DNA of 64,000 bases from contig OX419756.1 in the NCBI GenBank assembly GCA_948567375.1, forward strand, positions 73,510,552 to 73,574,551, given 5' to 3'. Position 1 is the first letter of the stretch. Each line of letters opens with the position of its first letter. Position numbers and translations under genes: made by a program. The stretch is from Lunularia cruciata. Its lineage: Eukaryota > Streptophyta > Marchantiopsida > Lunulariales > Lunulariaceae. The notes under the pieces are model-generated. The model saw nothing but the letters and a program-made list of their open reading frames with translations, did no database searches and was not told the DNA's origin. Positions 34,849-45,192 of the stretch are shown here, one piece after another.

Positions 34849-35282
34849 TGGAAAAAAACCAAGACCGAGAAGAGAAATAGGAGAATGGAAGCTTACATTG
34901 GGATGCTTGAATGAGTGGAAACACCAAATGCCTAGCATGAGCTTTGGCTTTGGTATTATAGGTAGCATACAAAGCCCTTGAGAAGCTTCTCAAGAAGCTT
35001 CCTCGAGCCACTTTCTTAAAGTGCAAGCCAACTTAACTAGGAAACTTCTCAAGAAGTTTCCTTCTAGAAGCCACCTACTTGGCGTGCAAGCTAAGCTAGT
35101 TAGAAGCTTCTAAAAGCTTCTTTCTAAAAGCTACTTGCTTGCTTCTAGAAGCTACTTGCTTGGGGTGCAAGTTAACTAGTTGGGAAGCTTCCTAGATGCT
35201 TCTAGAATATTCTAGGCTAATTTGGCTTATTCTCTACTTTGTTAGCCTTACTAACTACGTTGCTAAACTCCATATTGTTACA
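34849..35282 (-). repeat. H 3' LTR
   Basis: In plus orientation it runs from TGGAAAAAAACC to CCATATTGTTACA. It is followed by the polypurine tract (minus GCGGTGGGGGAATA, 35296-35283). It carries the same GAAGCTTC palindromes as the 5' LTR but with more changes, for example GAAGCTTCTAAAAGCTTC at 35103. Confidence 0.88.
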
Positions 35283-35289
35283 TATTCCC

Positions 35290-36330
35290 CCACCGCTAGT
35301 TCATGACGTCCTCGTTGCCATTGAAGCTTTAAACTCCTAGATAGCTATTTGTGCATTCTGGAGGTGAGAAAGAGGTTCCCGTGTGGTATCATGAAAGGGA
35401 TACCCTTTCCAAAAGACCTTGTACTCCGTATGTTGTCGACGTCCTTGTTAGATGTGACGACGTGCAAGGATACAATCAACTTCGTACTCCTCATGATCAT
35501 TGACAGGGATAGGGGGAAGAGGAGGTTGGACTCGAGAGGAAAAAGAAGAGAGGTTAGGAAAAAAGGGTTTCAATTTGGAAATATGAAAGACATGATGGGT
35601 GCGCATATGAGAAGGTAAAGCAAGTCGATAAGCAACAAGAAAGACAATTTGGATGACATCAAAAGGTCCTATCCAATTAGGGGCAAGTTTAGGAACTTGG
35701 GTATCAAGTGGGAGGAGTAGATAACTAGAGGATAGCATAAATTTATCACCACCTTCAAAGATGGGATCATGATGATGGTGGTCCGTATATTGTTTTTGAC
35801 GATTCTGAGCAACAAGGAGGTGAGATTTGGCTTGTTGAAGAGATTTGGATGTGGTGGTCAAGAAGGTTGAAGTATGAGGGACTTAAGATGGGGGAGGAGT
35901 AAGAAGAGATTCTAGGACAAGCAGATCTTGGCCAAAATTGAGAAAGAAAGGAGAGAATTTGGTGCTTTCCTATTTAGAATTGTTGTATGCAAACTCCATA
36001 GCTGCAAGACATTCATCCCAATTGGTATGGTGAATGTTGAAAAAGGCACGAAGCATATCTTCCAAGGTGCAATTTTTGCATTCAGTTTGTCCATCAGTTT
36101 GAAGATGATAGACTGTGGACAAAGCAAGTTTGGTGCCAAGTATCTGGAAGAAGGCTTGCCAAAACTTTCTGGTGAAGTGAAGATCATGGTCGAAGATGAG
36201 TACACATGGCATCCCATGATGCTTGAATACATTATCGAAGTAGAGTTGTGCCAAGGTTGGAGCATCCAAAGTATTGTCCGTTGGTGCCAAATGGATTTGC
36301 TTAGTAAGCTTATCCACAAACACCACAATT
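35290..36330 (-). pseudogene. H integrase core and chromodomain
   Basis: The integrase core reads from 36326: FVDKLTKQIHLAPT, GMPCVLIFDHDLHFTRKFW and LQTDGQTECKN, giving the D-D-E residues. The segment from 35861 carries WIGPFDVIQ and HVFHISKLKPF, followed by YEVDCILARRH. After a frame change the chromodomain appears as EYKVFWKGYPFHDTTREPL near 35420. The presence of a chromodomain defines H as a chromovirus. Confidence 0.85.
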
Positions 36331-38170
36331 GCTATGTAATCTTGTTATGTCTTGGGCAAGGAGGTGATGAGATCTAAGCTCACATGTTCCCAACAAGTAG
36401 TTGGAATAGGAAGTGGTTGACAAAGTCCACTCGGCTTATGGTTACTGGCCTTGTTGCATTGACAACTCTCACACAAACGAACAAACTTCCAAACATCTCA
36501 TGTCATGTTGGGCCACCACCATTGGCGTTGGAGGGTACCCAAGGTCTTGTCCTACCCTATGTGACCAGCTATTGGTAGATCATGGGCTTTCTTAAGGCGC
36601 ACAAGTCGGAGATCACCTTTGGCTAGAACATAGATCCGGTCCGCATGGAATAGAAGGCCTTCCTTGAAGAAGAAGGTATTGTACTCCTTATTGCCTGCTG
36701 TCAGCCAACCATGTACCATTTGGAAGAAAGGATCTTGTTGTAGAGCTGACCAAAACTTGTTATGGACCTTGGGGTCAATTGACACTATCGTAATTGCCAC
36801 CGTTATGAGAGGAAGAGACTTCAAATCAAGTTGTCGTGATAGAGCATCAAGGATGACATGGAACCGACCTAGTTTGTACTCAAGTTTGATGTCAAACAAT
36901 TGGAGTTGCTCTTCTCGTCAATGATGTTGACTCTCATGTGTTCTAAGTGTAAGGTCTGCAACCATGGCTTGTGATCAATTCACATAATCACTTGTTTCCC
37001 CAAGAGATAATGCTTCCATACCTTGGTGGCATATACCATTGCAAGTTGTTCCCAATCTTGAGTAGAGTAATTTCTTTCAGTTGTATTTAGTCAGAAAGAC
37101 ACAAAGGCAATGAGATGTAGTCTATCAGGGAATTCCTATTGCAACACAACTCCAATTGCAAAGTTAGAAGTATCAAAATCAACCACACAAGGTAGTTGAG
37201 GATCATATGGTTGAAGAATGGGTCTTGAAGACACCATATGCTTTAACTTTTGGAATGCTTCTTCATGCTTGGTGGTCCATTGGAAGCTCAAGTTCTTTCC
37301 CAAGAGGTCAGTCAATGGTGCAGCCACATGAGCATAATAGTGGATGAACCGTCGGTAAAAACAAGCCAATCAATTGAATGCACGTACTTTTGTAGTATCC
37401 TTTGTGGTAGGCCAATCAGTAATGACCTTGATTTTCTCTTCTTCCATCTTGATCTTCTCTGATGAGATCTTATGACCCAAGAAGGTAACCTCCTTTTGCC
37501 AAAAGGCACACTTCAACTTCTTGCAGTAAAATTTCCATTGTCGTAGTCCACTTAGGACTTCTCGCACATGATTCACATGTTCTACCTCTATCGTACTATA
37601 GATTAAGATATCTTCCAAGAATACCACCATGGACCAATCCAATAGTCCATCTAACACCCAATGCATCTGATCCATGAAGACCGCTAGAGCATTAGTGAGT
37701 CCAAAAGGTAGAACTCTCCACTTGAAATGCTTATACCTTGTGCAAAAGGCAGTCTTTTGCACATCCTCTTTATCAATAGAATTTGCCAATAGCCACTACA
37801 AAGATCTAACTTGGAAAAGTAGCATATTCCACTTAGTTGATCAAGCAAATCATCAATCTGAGGCAAGAGATATGCATTCTTCACAGTTTGCTTATTGAGC
37901 CCACGGTAATCAATACAAAAATGAAGTCCTCCATCCTTGTTTGGAACAAATAGTACTGGTGCTCCCCAAGGAGAGGTACTATGTTGTATGAAGTCCTTCT
38001 CCAACAAATTTGTAAGTGTTATTTGCAACTCCTCCAACTCCTTTGGTGAGAGCCGATAGATTGGTCTACTCACTAGAGTACTCCTTGGCAATAACTCGAT
38101 CTTGAAGGGCATACCTTGATTGGAGGGTGATCCCTTTGGCAGATCATCCGAAAACACATTTGCAAACTCC
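36331..38170 (-). pseudogene. H reverse transcriptase and RNase H
   Basis: From 38157 leftward the strand shows [49 protein letters not shown] and [13 protein letters not shown], then the active site FLEDILIYS (Glu in place of the first Asp, near 37630). RNase H follows with ACFYRRFIHYYAHVA and PCVVDFDTSNFAIGVVLQ (37150-37370). The segment 36552-36899 carries FDIKLEYKLGRFHVILDALSR and the start of integrase (HDLPIAGHIG). The frame is broken at several places. Confidence 0.86.
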
Positions 38171-38249
38171 TAGACTATCTGATCAACCATTACTTGATGA
38201 GGTTCTTAGCCCTCCTTAGATTGTTCTTGTGCAATCCGCTTGATCCACA

Positions 38250-38445
38250 CCACAAATACAAACTTACCTTCCTCCAAAGCTTGCTCTATGGCTGCTTTAC
38301 TAACCAACTTCCCTTCCAGGGACTCATCTCTCTTCCAAGCTTGCTCTATGGTTGCCTTCTTGGCAAACTTTCCATCTTGGGACTCATCTCCCTTCAAAGT
38401 TTTCTCTATGGCTACCTTTGCGACAAACTTCACACCTTGGGACTG
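38250..38445 (-). repeat. Three tandem 60-bp units in H coding region
   Basis: Near-identical 60-bp units encode, on the minus strand, 20-residue charged repeats of the form AAIEQAWKRDESLEGKLVSK. They lie between protease and RT. The period is a multiple of three, so the reading frame is kept. Confidence 0.75.
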
Positions 38446-38479
38446 ACTATTCTTAGGTGTCTTACTTAGAGGTGCTAGA

Positions 38480-38880
38480 CAACCAGTTAGAAATTCCCAC
38501 CTTGGTGTTGTACTTGAATTTGTTGTTGGGTCCAATCAAATTGAACCTTATGACATTCAAGCCAAGGTAGACCCAAAGTGATATCATAGTGTAGAGGTAC
38601 CACTACAAACCAAACAATCCAAATACTCCTTCCCAATCTTGAAGGTAACAAGATGTGAGGTATGGAATGCAGAACCTTATCTACCATTTGCCATCATCAA
38701 TCTACTTCCAATCATTGGCTTGATAGGAATACCCAATTCCTTTGCTACTTGCATAAACATGCAATTCCTCAAACTTCTAGAATCAACCAAAATCCTACAA
38801 CCTTGATTAGATATTGTACCTTGCAAGTGAAGCAAACTTGCAAAGGTTGAGCATTCAATCCCATTGGAACTAATCAAGCT
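38480..38880 (-). pseudogene. H aspartic protease
   Basis: The active-site region reads ILVDSRSLRNCMF where DSGA or DSGS is expected, and downstream LGLPWLECHKVQFDW is the usual protease end. A stop separates the two halves. The Arg in the active site makes it inactive. Confidence 0.7.
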
Positions 38881-40064
38881 CCCAATGGGTTGCTCAAAAT
38901 CTCCTATTGGGATTCTTTGTTTCCCTGATCATTCTGTTCCACAAACTCTATCTAGGAAACTTGTTGAGGTAGCATATTCCTAAGTGGACATTCAGCAATA
39001 CGATGTCCAACTTGGCGACAATAAAAGTAACCTCTATTTTTTTGCAATCTTTCACTATTCATTGTACAAGTGGTCTCTATTGGATAGCATCAATCTCTAT
39101 TAGTACCGGTTCTTCTACTCGTGCATAGTGTACTAATAGGCTTTGTGTAGGTCAAGGTCAAGACCAAGTTGTCGCAACCAAGGAATCAATACGCTCAGCC
39201 AATTGCATGGCTTCTTCTACGTTTTGTGGCTTCCACATGGTCACTTCCAATTTGGTTCATTACTTCAATCCTTGCACAAATCGTCCAGAACTTCACCTTC
39301 TTGGATATCTAGAATTTGCATAATGATGTTCTGAAATTATGTGATGTATCTCCTTATTGAGCCAATCTGCTTCAACTCCGCCAATTTATCTCATGCGGCT
39401 TGGGTGGCATTTATAGTTTGAAATCGACCAAGTATTGCATCCTTGAATTTTGCCCATGTCAAAATTGGTGCAAGAATATGTTGTTTAGCTTGCTCCACTC
39501 GGAATCGCCACCAAATTTTTGCCACACCATCCAATTGGCTAGAAGCCAAGAGAATTTGTTTCTACTTGTCTTGAAGATTGGTGGATTCAAAGTATTGTTT
39601 GAAATCAAACACAAAATTCTCCACCATGCCTAGAAGATTCTTACCTTCAAACACCTTGGGTTTTGGAAATTAAATGCAATCTTCTCTATCTTGAACTGGC
39701 GCTCTCTCTATATGTTCTCATTGTTGCTGGTCTTATGCATCCAACAATCAAGTAAGATGCTCAATTTGTTGTTGCATTGCAAAGATAACGTCTGGTATTG
39801 CCGTAATAGCTATTTCTATATTCAACTACTCTCAAATTATCTAATTGATTAACACATAGATACCGCACGTCCGCCGTTCTCCATAACTTACAACCATAAG
39901 TATCAAGGATTCCTTAAACACGTTGATCATATACAAAAAATCATACCCAAAGCGCGAGGTGATGAATTGTGTGAAATGATGCTTGGGTAATATCAGGATA
40001 TGAAAATCCCAATGGTTTTGTGAAAGTGGATTTAGTGGTCCATATATTCCACCCATCCCATTCC
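38881..40064 (-). pseudogene. H gag
   Basis: Degenerate frames lie between the primer site and protease. The zinc knuckle remains at about 39030-38985 as YFYCRQVGHRIAEC, with Tyr in place of the first Cys. The gag core upstream of it is too broken to delimit. Confidence 0.6.
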
Positions 40065-40078
40065 TCCTCTGATACCAA
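40065..40078 (-). other. H primer-binding site, initiator-Met type
   Basis: On the minus strand the LTR end is followed directly by TTGGTATCAGAGGA, matching the usual TGGTATCAGAGC site with a single change at its end. Confidence 0.82.
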
Positions 40079-40504
40079 TGTAAAAGACCAAGACGGATGA
40101 GCAAAATAGGAAAATACAAACTCACAATGGGATGCTTGAATGAGGGAAAACTTCTAATGCCTAGCATGAGCTTTGGCTTTGGTATTTATAGGTAGCATAC
40201 AAAGCCCTTGAGAAGCTTCTCAAGAAGATTCTTTGACCCGCTTTCTTAGTGTGCAAGCCAAGTTTAACTAAGAAGCTTCTCAAGAAGCTTCCTTCTAGAA
40301 GCCACCTACTTGGCATGCAAGCTAAGCTAGTTAGAAGCTTCTAGAAGCTTCCTTCTAGATGCTACTTGCTTGGGACTCAAGTTAACTAGTGGGGAAGCTT
40401 CCCAAGAAGCTTCCTAGATGCTTTTAGAATATTCTAGGCTAATTTGGCTTATTCTCTACTTCATTAGCCTTACTAACTACATTGTTAAACTCCATATTGT
40501 TACA
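40079..40504 (-). repeat. H 5' LTR
   Basis: In plus orientation it runs from TGTAAAAGACC to CCATATTGTTACA. As the 5' LTR on the minus strand it holds the element's promoter: a TATAAATA box at 40191-40183, with repeated GAAGCTTC palindromes upstream (40207-40420). Confidence 0.9.
40334..40351 (-). promoter_or_regulatory. Perfect heat-shock-element array in H LTR
   Basis: GAAGCTTCTAGAAGCTTC is a flawless run of four alternating pentamers (nGAAn/nTTCn), the binding site form for trimeric heat-shock factors. It lies about 145 bp upstream of the TATA box on the element's strand. Looser GAAnnTTC palindromes surround it in both LTRs. Heat response is inferred, by analogy with the HSE-bearing LTR of the Arabidopsis copia element ONSEN. 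Confidence 0.55.
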
Positions 40505-40509
40505 TCTTC

Positions 40510-40607
40510 TTTGTCTATATAATAAAGAGAAGGTGCTCCTTTGGGGCATCGGATGATTGAGTGTGAAATTTGTTCTTTCTTTGTTCTCTTGTCCTTGGAG
40601 TATTACA
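40510..40607 (+). repeat. Family-B solo LTR G, right part
   Basis: This is the remainder of the LTR begun at 34237, from TTTGTCTATATAATAAAG to GTATTACA. The target duplication AATAG follows at 40608-40612. Confidence 0.78.
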
Positions 40608-40612
40608 AATAG

Positions 40613-41055
40613 CATGGAAACTTCAAAGCTAATTTTGGAGGCCTAAATAGATGAATTAGGGCTTAAAACAATGTAGTATCCTCCTGCAACAAAGGGATGG
40701 TTTGCATTCCCTCCCCCCAAGTTTGTCTCATTTAGAGCTTTCCAACGGTACCTCGCCCATGCAATTTGCAGATTCCTATAAGATGATTCCCTAAAGATTC
40801 CCTCTAGACAAAGATGGTTTGACCAACCAGATAGGATCAAAACCAACATCACCCATGCACATAACCAATCTAAGGGCAGAGTTTGCTTATAAGTCACCAA
40901 TCCATTTATCTGATCCAAGGATGGAGCTTCCTTCAAAGGAGTTCCCTTTGTTATAAAACACAACCAAGGTGCTCCTTTGTTGCATTGGAGGTTGCGTGTG
41001 AAATTGAGTGTTTCTTCTTCTATATTTGCATGTCTCCTATCCTCAAAAGATTACA
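40613..41055 (+). repeat. Old LTR I, right part
   Basis: It continues LTR I from 34236. Blocks such as TTTTGGAGGCCTAAATAGATGAATTAGG and AGAGCTTTCCAACGGTACCTC show kinship with family B, but divergence is high. It ends GATTACA. No clear target duplication surrounds it, and no initiator-Met primer site follows. Confidence 0.62.
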
Positions 41056-41196
41056 AAGAGTACAAAAGAGTGTTTGAGAACCATTTTGAGAGGAGAAGTA
41101 GCTTTTGAACAAAGTGAGAGGTGAGAGAAGAACAAGGAGCAAAGAGCCCAACAATTCTGAGGATCAAATTCACTCATTGAGTTTCATTCATTCTCC

Positions 41197-42656
41197 ATGG
41201 CACAAATCTGGGGTAGCAAGAAGATTTTTGACAATGAGGACATGAGGAATACACAAGAAGGAGATTGGCTAATCCAATTCCACACCATTCAACACCCAGC
41301 CAACTTCATCAAACGGTGTTGGATCAATAAGCATCAAATTTGAACTGCTATAGCTGGATTCAGGGAGGTTGATCTTGATGTAATTAGCCTCAAAATCACT
41401 CTTGGCCTACATTACCCATGTCCAAAGGTATTTTATTTCTTTCCTCATTTACTTCTCAATTTTTTCTCATATTTTTGTAAGTTTCTTTCACTTTTATAAA
41501 CTCAATATTTTACACCTATGGGTATCACCCAATGCTACTTGGGTCTGTCCTGCAACACCTCCTTGTGTTGCCCCACACCTCCCTACATCAACAAGCGCCA
41601 ATTCATTGAACCCTAAACCTCTTCTCTATCTCACGGTGCCAATGAGCATTACCCGGTGCCGCCTCCGCATTTTTTAATATTTCCTTGTTTTGCAGAAGCA
41701 AAACACCCAATGCTATTGCACCCAACACTGTTGTGCCTCCCTCGTAGCATTGGTAGGCAACAACCTGTATTATTGGGCATCACTTAATACCTTGTATAGT
41801 CTTGCCCTATGTCAAGTGCCGCAACACCTATCCGCCAATGCCAATTGGTGTCACCTTGTGGTAATTTTGCTTGATTTCCATGTCTTGGTATAGCAACAAG
41901 TAGCAATTGGCATCTTTTTCTTGTATATGAGCATCTTCAGGCGGCAACCGGCATTGTTGGGGATTTGGAATAAGGTTTAAGCTTTTTTGCTTTGTGGTTT
42001 TTGCAGGTTCATCCATGTATTTAGTTGGTGAGTTCTTGGGACAAGAAATCATGCACAAGTTTGGTCAAGGAGAGGCAATCTCAATAAACTGTGGATGTAG
42101 TTAGGGATGCACTTGCAATGCCAAGAGGGAGGACACCAAGGAGGAGGATTTTTTCTTACATAGCTATTTCATATTGGTTTCTCCAAAGAGATAGGTTTGC
42201 AAAGAGGTTTTTGGCAAGAGCAATGTGTTTATCTTGCTTTCAAGGCTTTCTCTAGTTGATGGGTGTACTTGTGGCACCAACTATTTGGCACAAGATTGTA
42301 TATGGGCATTTGGTTCTCAACACCAAGACAAAGTTGAGGAGATTTGGTGTGGAGAATTATGATTAGGAGGAGTTGGTATTTCAAGCTATTATTGCAGAGG
42401 TGGGTAGTTTGCAAAGCTATTTGAAGAGACCTAAGAGTACAAGTTCAAATTCACTTTCCTTGGACAGATACTCACTCACCTCTTTGTGGAGAGAGGTTTC
42501 ATTCTTGAGGAGGAGGTGATGTATTTGAGTGATGGAGAGGAGGAGATTATATTGTGGTGAAGAGGATGATGATGATTATGAAGTTGTAGAAAGTGAGGAC
42601 AAGGAAGAGAGTGTTGATGATAGGAAGGATGAGGGAGAGGATGGGGACAGTGAGTG
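41197..42656 (+). pseudogene. Unidentified, possibly once-spliced gene relic
   Basis: A reading frame starting MAQIWGSKKIFDNEDM at 41197 runs through WLIQFHTIQHPANFIKRCW and, past one stop, to LHYPCPK at 41427. It is followed by a plausible GT donor (41428). A pyrimidine-rich stretch ending TTTTTGCAG (42006) would be the acceptor. Beyond it, protein-like segments contain EFLGQEIMHKFGQGEA, FAKRFLARAMC and APTIWHKIVYGH, ending in an acidic tail (EEDDDDYEVVESEDKEES) with a stop near 42656. The frames do not join cleanly across the candidate intron and stops are present. I do not recognise the family. It may be a captured host gene or an accessory ORF of an unknown element. Confidence 0.35.
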
Positions 42657-43049
42657 ATTGCTTATATTTGAGTTTTGTCATATTTTTATGTTTCCATTGT
42701 TTGAAATTATACAAAGTTCTATTGTATATACCATTATTGAATTTCATAAATGAGTTAATTTAACATGCCTTAGTTAATGAACATGTGCATTTACTTGATT
42801 CAAAAGTGAATTTTACTTGATAGATGACTAAATGTATCACTTGTGAATAGGTGTTCAATAGATTTGTGTTGAGATACATGCCTTACCAATGGTTATTGAG
42901 TGATGGTTCTAGTGAGAAAGTTCTTTCTCCATCTTCATCCCTTTCTTTGTCTATGGAGGGGGCACCTCACCCCACGCTCTTCAGAGTACCTTCACCCTCT
43001 TCTTGTTTTGTTGATATCATGCATGTTTTAGATGATTGTGTTTGAGTAG

Positions 43050-43275
43050 TTGAGGAGGGAGAGACTTCTAGTTGAGAGTGAGAGTAGATTGGAGAGTGTA
43101 GAGGAGCAAGAGAGACTTTTGGTTGAGCGCAAGAGTAGATTAGAGAGTGTAGATGAGCAAGAGAGAATAGTGGTTACGAAAAAGAGTAGATTGGAGAGTG
43201 TAGAGGAGTAAGAGAGATTAGTGCTTGAGTGCAAGAGTAGACTGGAGAGCTTTGAGGAGTAGGGTAGATTGTTAG
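43050..43275 (+). repeat. Tandem 51-bp repeat encoding coiled coil
   Basis: Four full units and a partial one repeat every 51 bp. Each codes for 17 residues of the form EEQERLLVERKSRLESV, a strongly helical charged pattern. Two units have a stop where Gln is expected (TAA and TAG after GAGGAG). The length stays in frame from unit to unit. Confidence 0.8.
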
Positions 43276-44600
43276 TAGAGAGAGAGACTCCTTTGTGAGT
43301 GAGAGGATACTATTGCTACAAAGGAGGAAAGACATCTGAACTTTACTTATGAGATGGAGAGAGAGTAGGAATTAGTTGACTTAGATATCCTAGGTGCAAC
43401 TACCATGGTTGCGGGTTCTAGGGTCTAGTTGCAAAATCAGGCATGAGACTTAGCATTTGCAATGGAGAGGTGCAAGAGTGCACATGCACAAGTAGAGGAG
43501 AGTGAGAGTAGTCTTACTCAAGTGAGGGCTCACATGGCTTATCTTGGACTGAAATTCCATACTATTGCTTGCTAGACCCATACTTGTAGTGAGATGCAGA
43601 CCGAGACTAATGCCACACTTGTGATAGATGCCACCCATGTGTTACCCCGTAGTGTTATGATTTAAGAGACCTAGACTTTATCCTCATTCCTTACCTCATA
43701 GTGTGGAGATTCAAGGGACTCAAAATGAGTTTGGAGAGATGCTTTATTTATTAGGAGAGTATATTCTACATATTCTTTTCCCATGCTTCCTACGGAAGAA
43801 GATTATTGTTGTGGATGTTACTTGTTTGGCATCATTATAGCTTTGTGATGCTACCAATTTTGGTGCATGGGAGAGTTGGATGACTAAGCATGGTTGGTGC
43901 TCTCACACACAATTAGGGCTTTTAGGTAGGTAGCACATCTTGGTGTTAGCAATTTCATCCAATTTTGTTTGCTATGTTTTTTGATAGATCTTACTCTGGA
44001 TGAAACGGAGTGGTTGCTATGGAGCACAAGGTAGTGATCAGAACTTCCAAAGGGAGTCCACATTGGGTCCCACTTGATAGCTTGTTTGTGTTCTATAGAT
44101 GTCCGACAAGATTTTGAGTTCAAAGAACTTAGAGTTAGATCATATGAACATCTCACTTCATTAGGTTTACCTCTTTGTGATCTTTTGATCTTGGATAGTT
44201 ATAAATTCCTCTTACTATAAGAACAATCCACATCATGCTATCCACCCTACCCACTTCCATCCTTAAAGGGTAGAGAGAGCATCATACACTTGGTCACTTG
44301 ACCCTTTGATGAGGGCTTTGGACAGATTTGTCCATGATGATAGGCTTATTGTTAGTTAGGCAAAAGAGGAGTGGACATCCAACAGACTGATTTATTATAT
44401 TAGTGACCCATATTCTCTTCTTGCCAGTGGTATCAAGCATTGAGACTTGGATAACAGTGAGTGGCCCCTTTGGTGGTCATTGAGTCCATTTAGGATTCAA
44501 CATCATGTATACCGTCGTAGACTTGAGGACGTAGTAGCAACACTTAAACACCATGTTGCATCTCCCTCTTCTTCTTCACCTCCTTCTCCTCTATCATAGT
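43276..44600 (+). pseudogene. Continuation of unidentified coding relic
   Basis: Broken plus-strand frames follow the coiled-coil repeat, with protein-like segments such as NFGAWESWMTKHGWCSHTQ (near 43858) and DPLMRALDRFVHDDRLIVS (near 44300). A further segment, WPLWWSLSPFRIQHHVYRRR, begins near 44463 and ends in a serine/proline-rich tail at 44599. It could be one gene with the segment at 41197-42656. The family was not recognised. Confidence 0.3.
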
Positions 44601-45192
44601 GATAGGTTTTAGTGGCTCCATGTTTTATATAGATCTTATGTACATTTATACACATCTTATGTCTAGCTCATTTTCTCAAACTTCTATCAATGCATTCTCA
44701 ATTTCTCCTTGTCAACCTCTCATATCTATTTTCATACATTTTCTATCACTTGTATTTTATGCATCAAACTTAGCGCCTATGTGCACCACCAACAAACAAT
44801 GAGCATCATTGCATGTCACTCTTAACCAAACTGGCCAAACTTAGTGGACCCTAATAGCTATACATGCCATTGGGCATCAACTTTATCATTGATCTGCATC
44901 ACTTAGTGCTATGCATGCTGTTGAGTGTTGCCCAAAACCCAGCTGGTGCCACTTCCCATCATTGAAAACTCAACAATGGGTGGTATTGGGCATCAATGGG
45001 TGGCACTAAGTGGCAACTAGCATCAACAAGTGACAATTGACTGATTAGAGATAGAGTCTTAATCAAGTTTCTTAAACTCATCTTTATTATAATCACACTA
45101 AGGTTAGATTGTGGTATCCTATTCACTATCACTAGATTATGATGAATGTGGAGTAGGATGCTAAACTTGAGTGAGCACTTTGAAATATTGGC
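44601..45192. other. Spacer with short imperfect repeats
   Basis: Degenerate copies of TGGGCATCAA and TGGTGCCACT-like words are scattered here and again at 41520-41880. No gene was seen. Confidence 0.4.

Larger units (their letters stand above)
34849..40504 (-). mobile_element. Complete but decayed chromovirus H
   Basis: H is a 5.66-kb Ty3/gypsy element on the minus strand with LTRs at both ends (434 and 426 bp), an initiator-Met primer site, gag, protease, RT, RNase H, integrase, chromodomain and a polypurine tract. The target duplication is TCCTC (34844-34848) against TCTTC (40505-40509), one base changed. Joining the flanks restores the family-B LTR sequence ATCCTCTTTGTC, which proves insertion into LTR G. 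Multiple stops and shifts disable pol. Confidence 0.88.
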
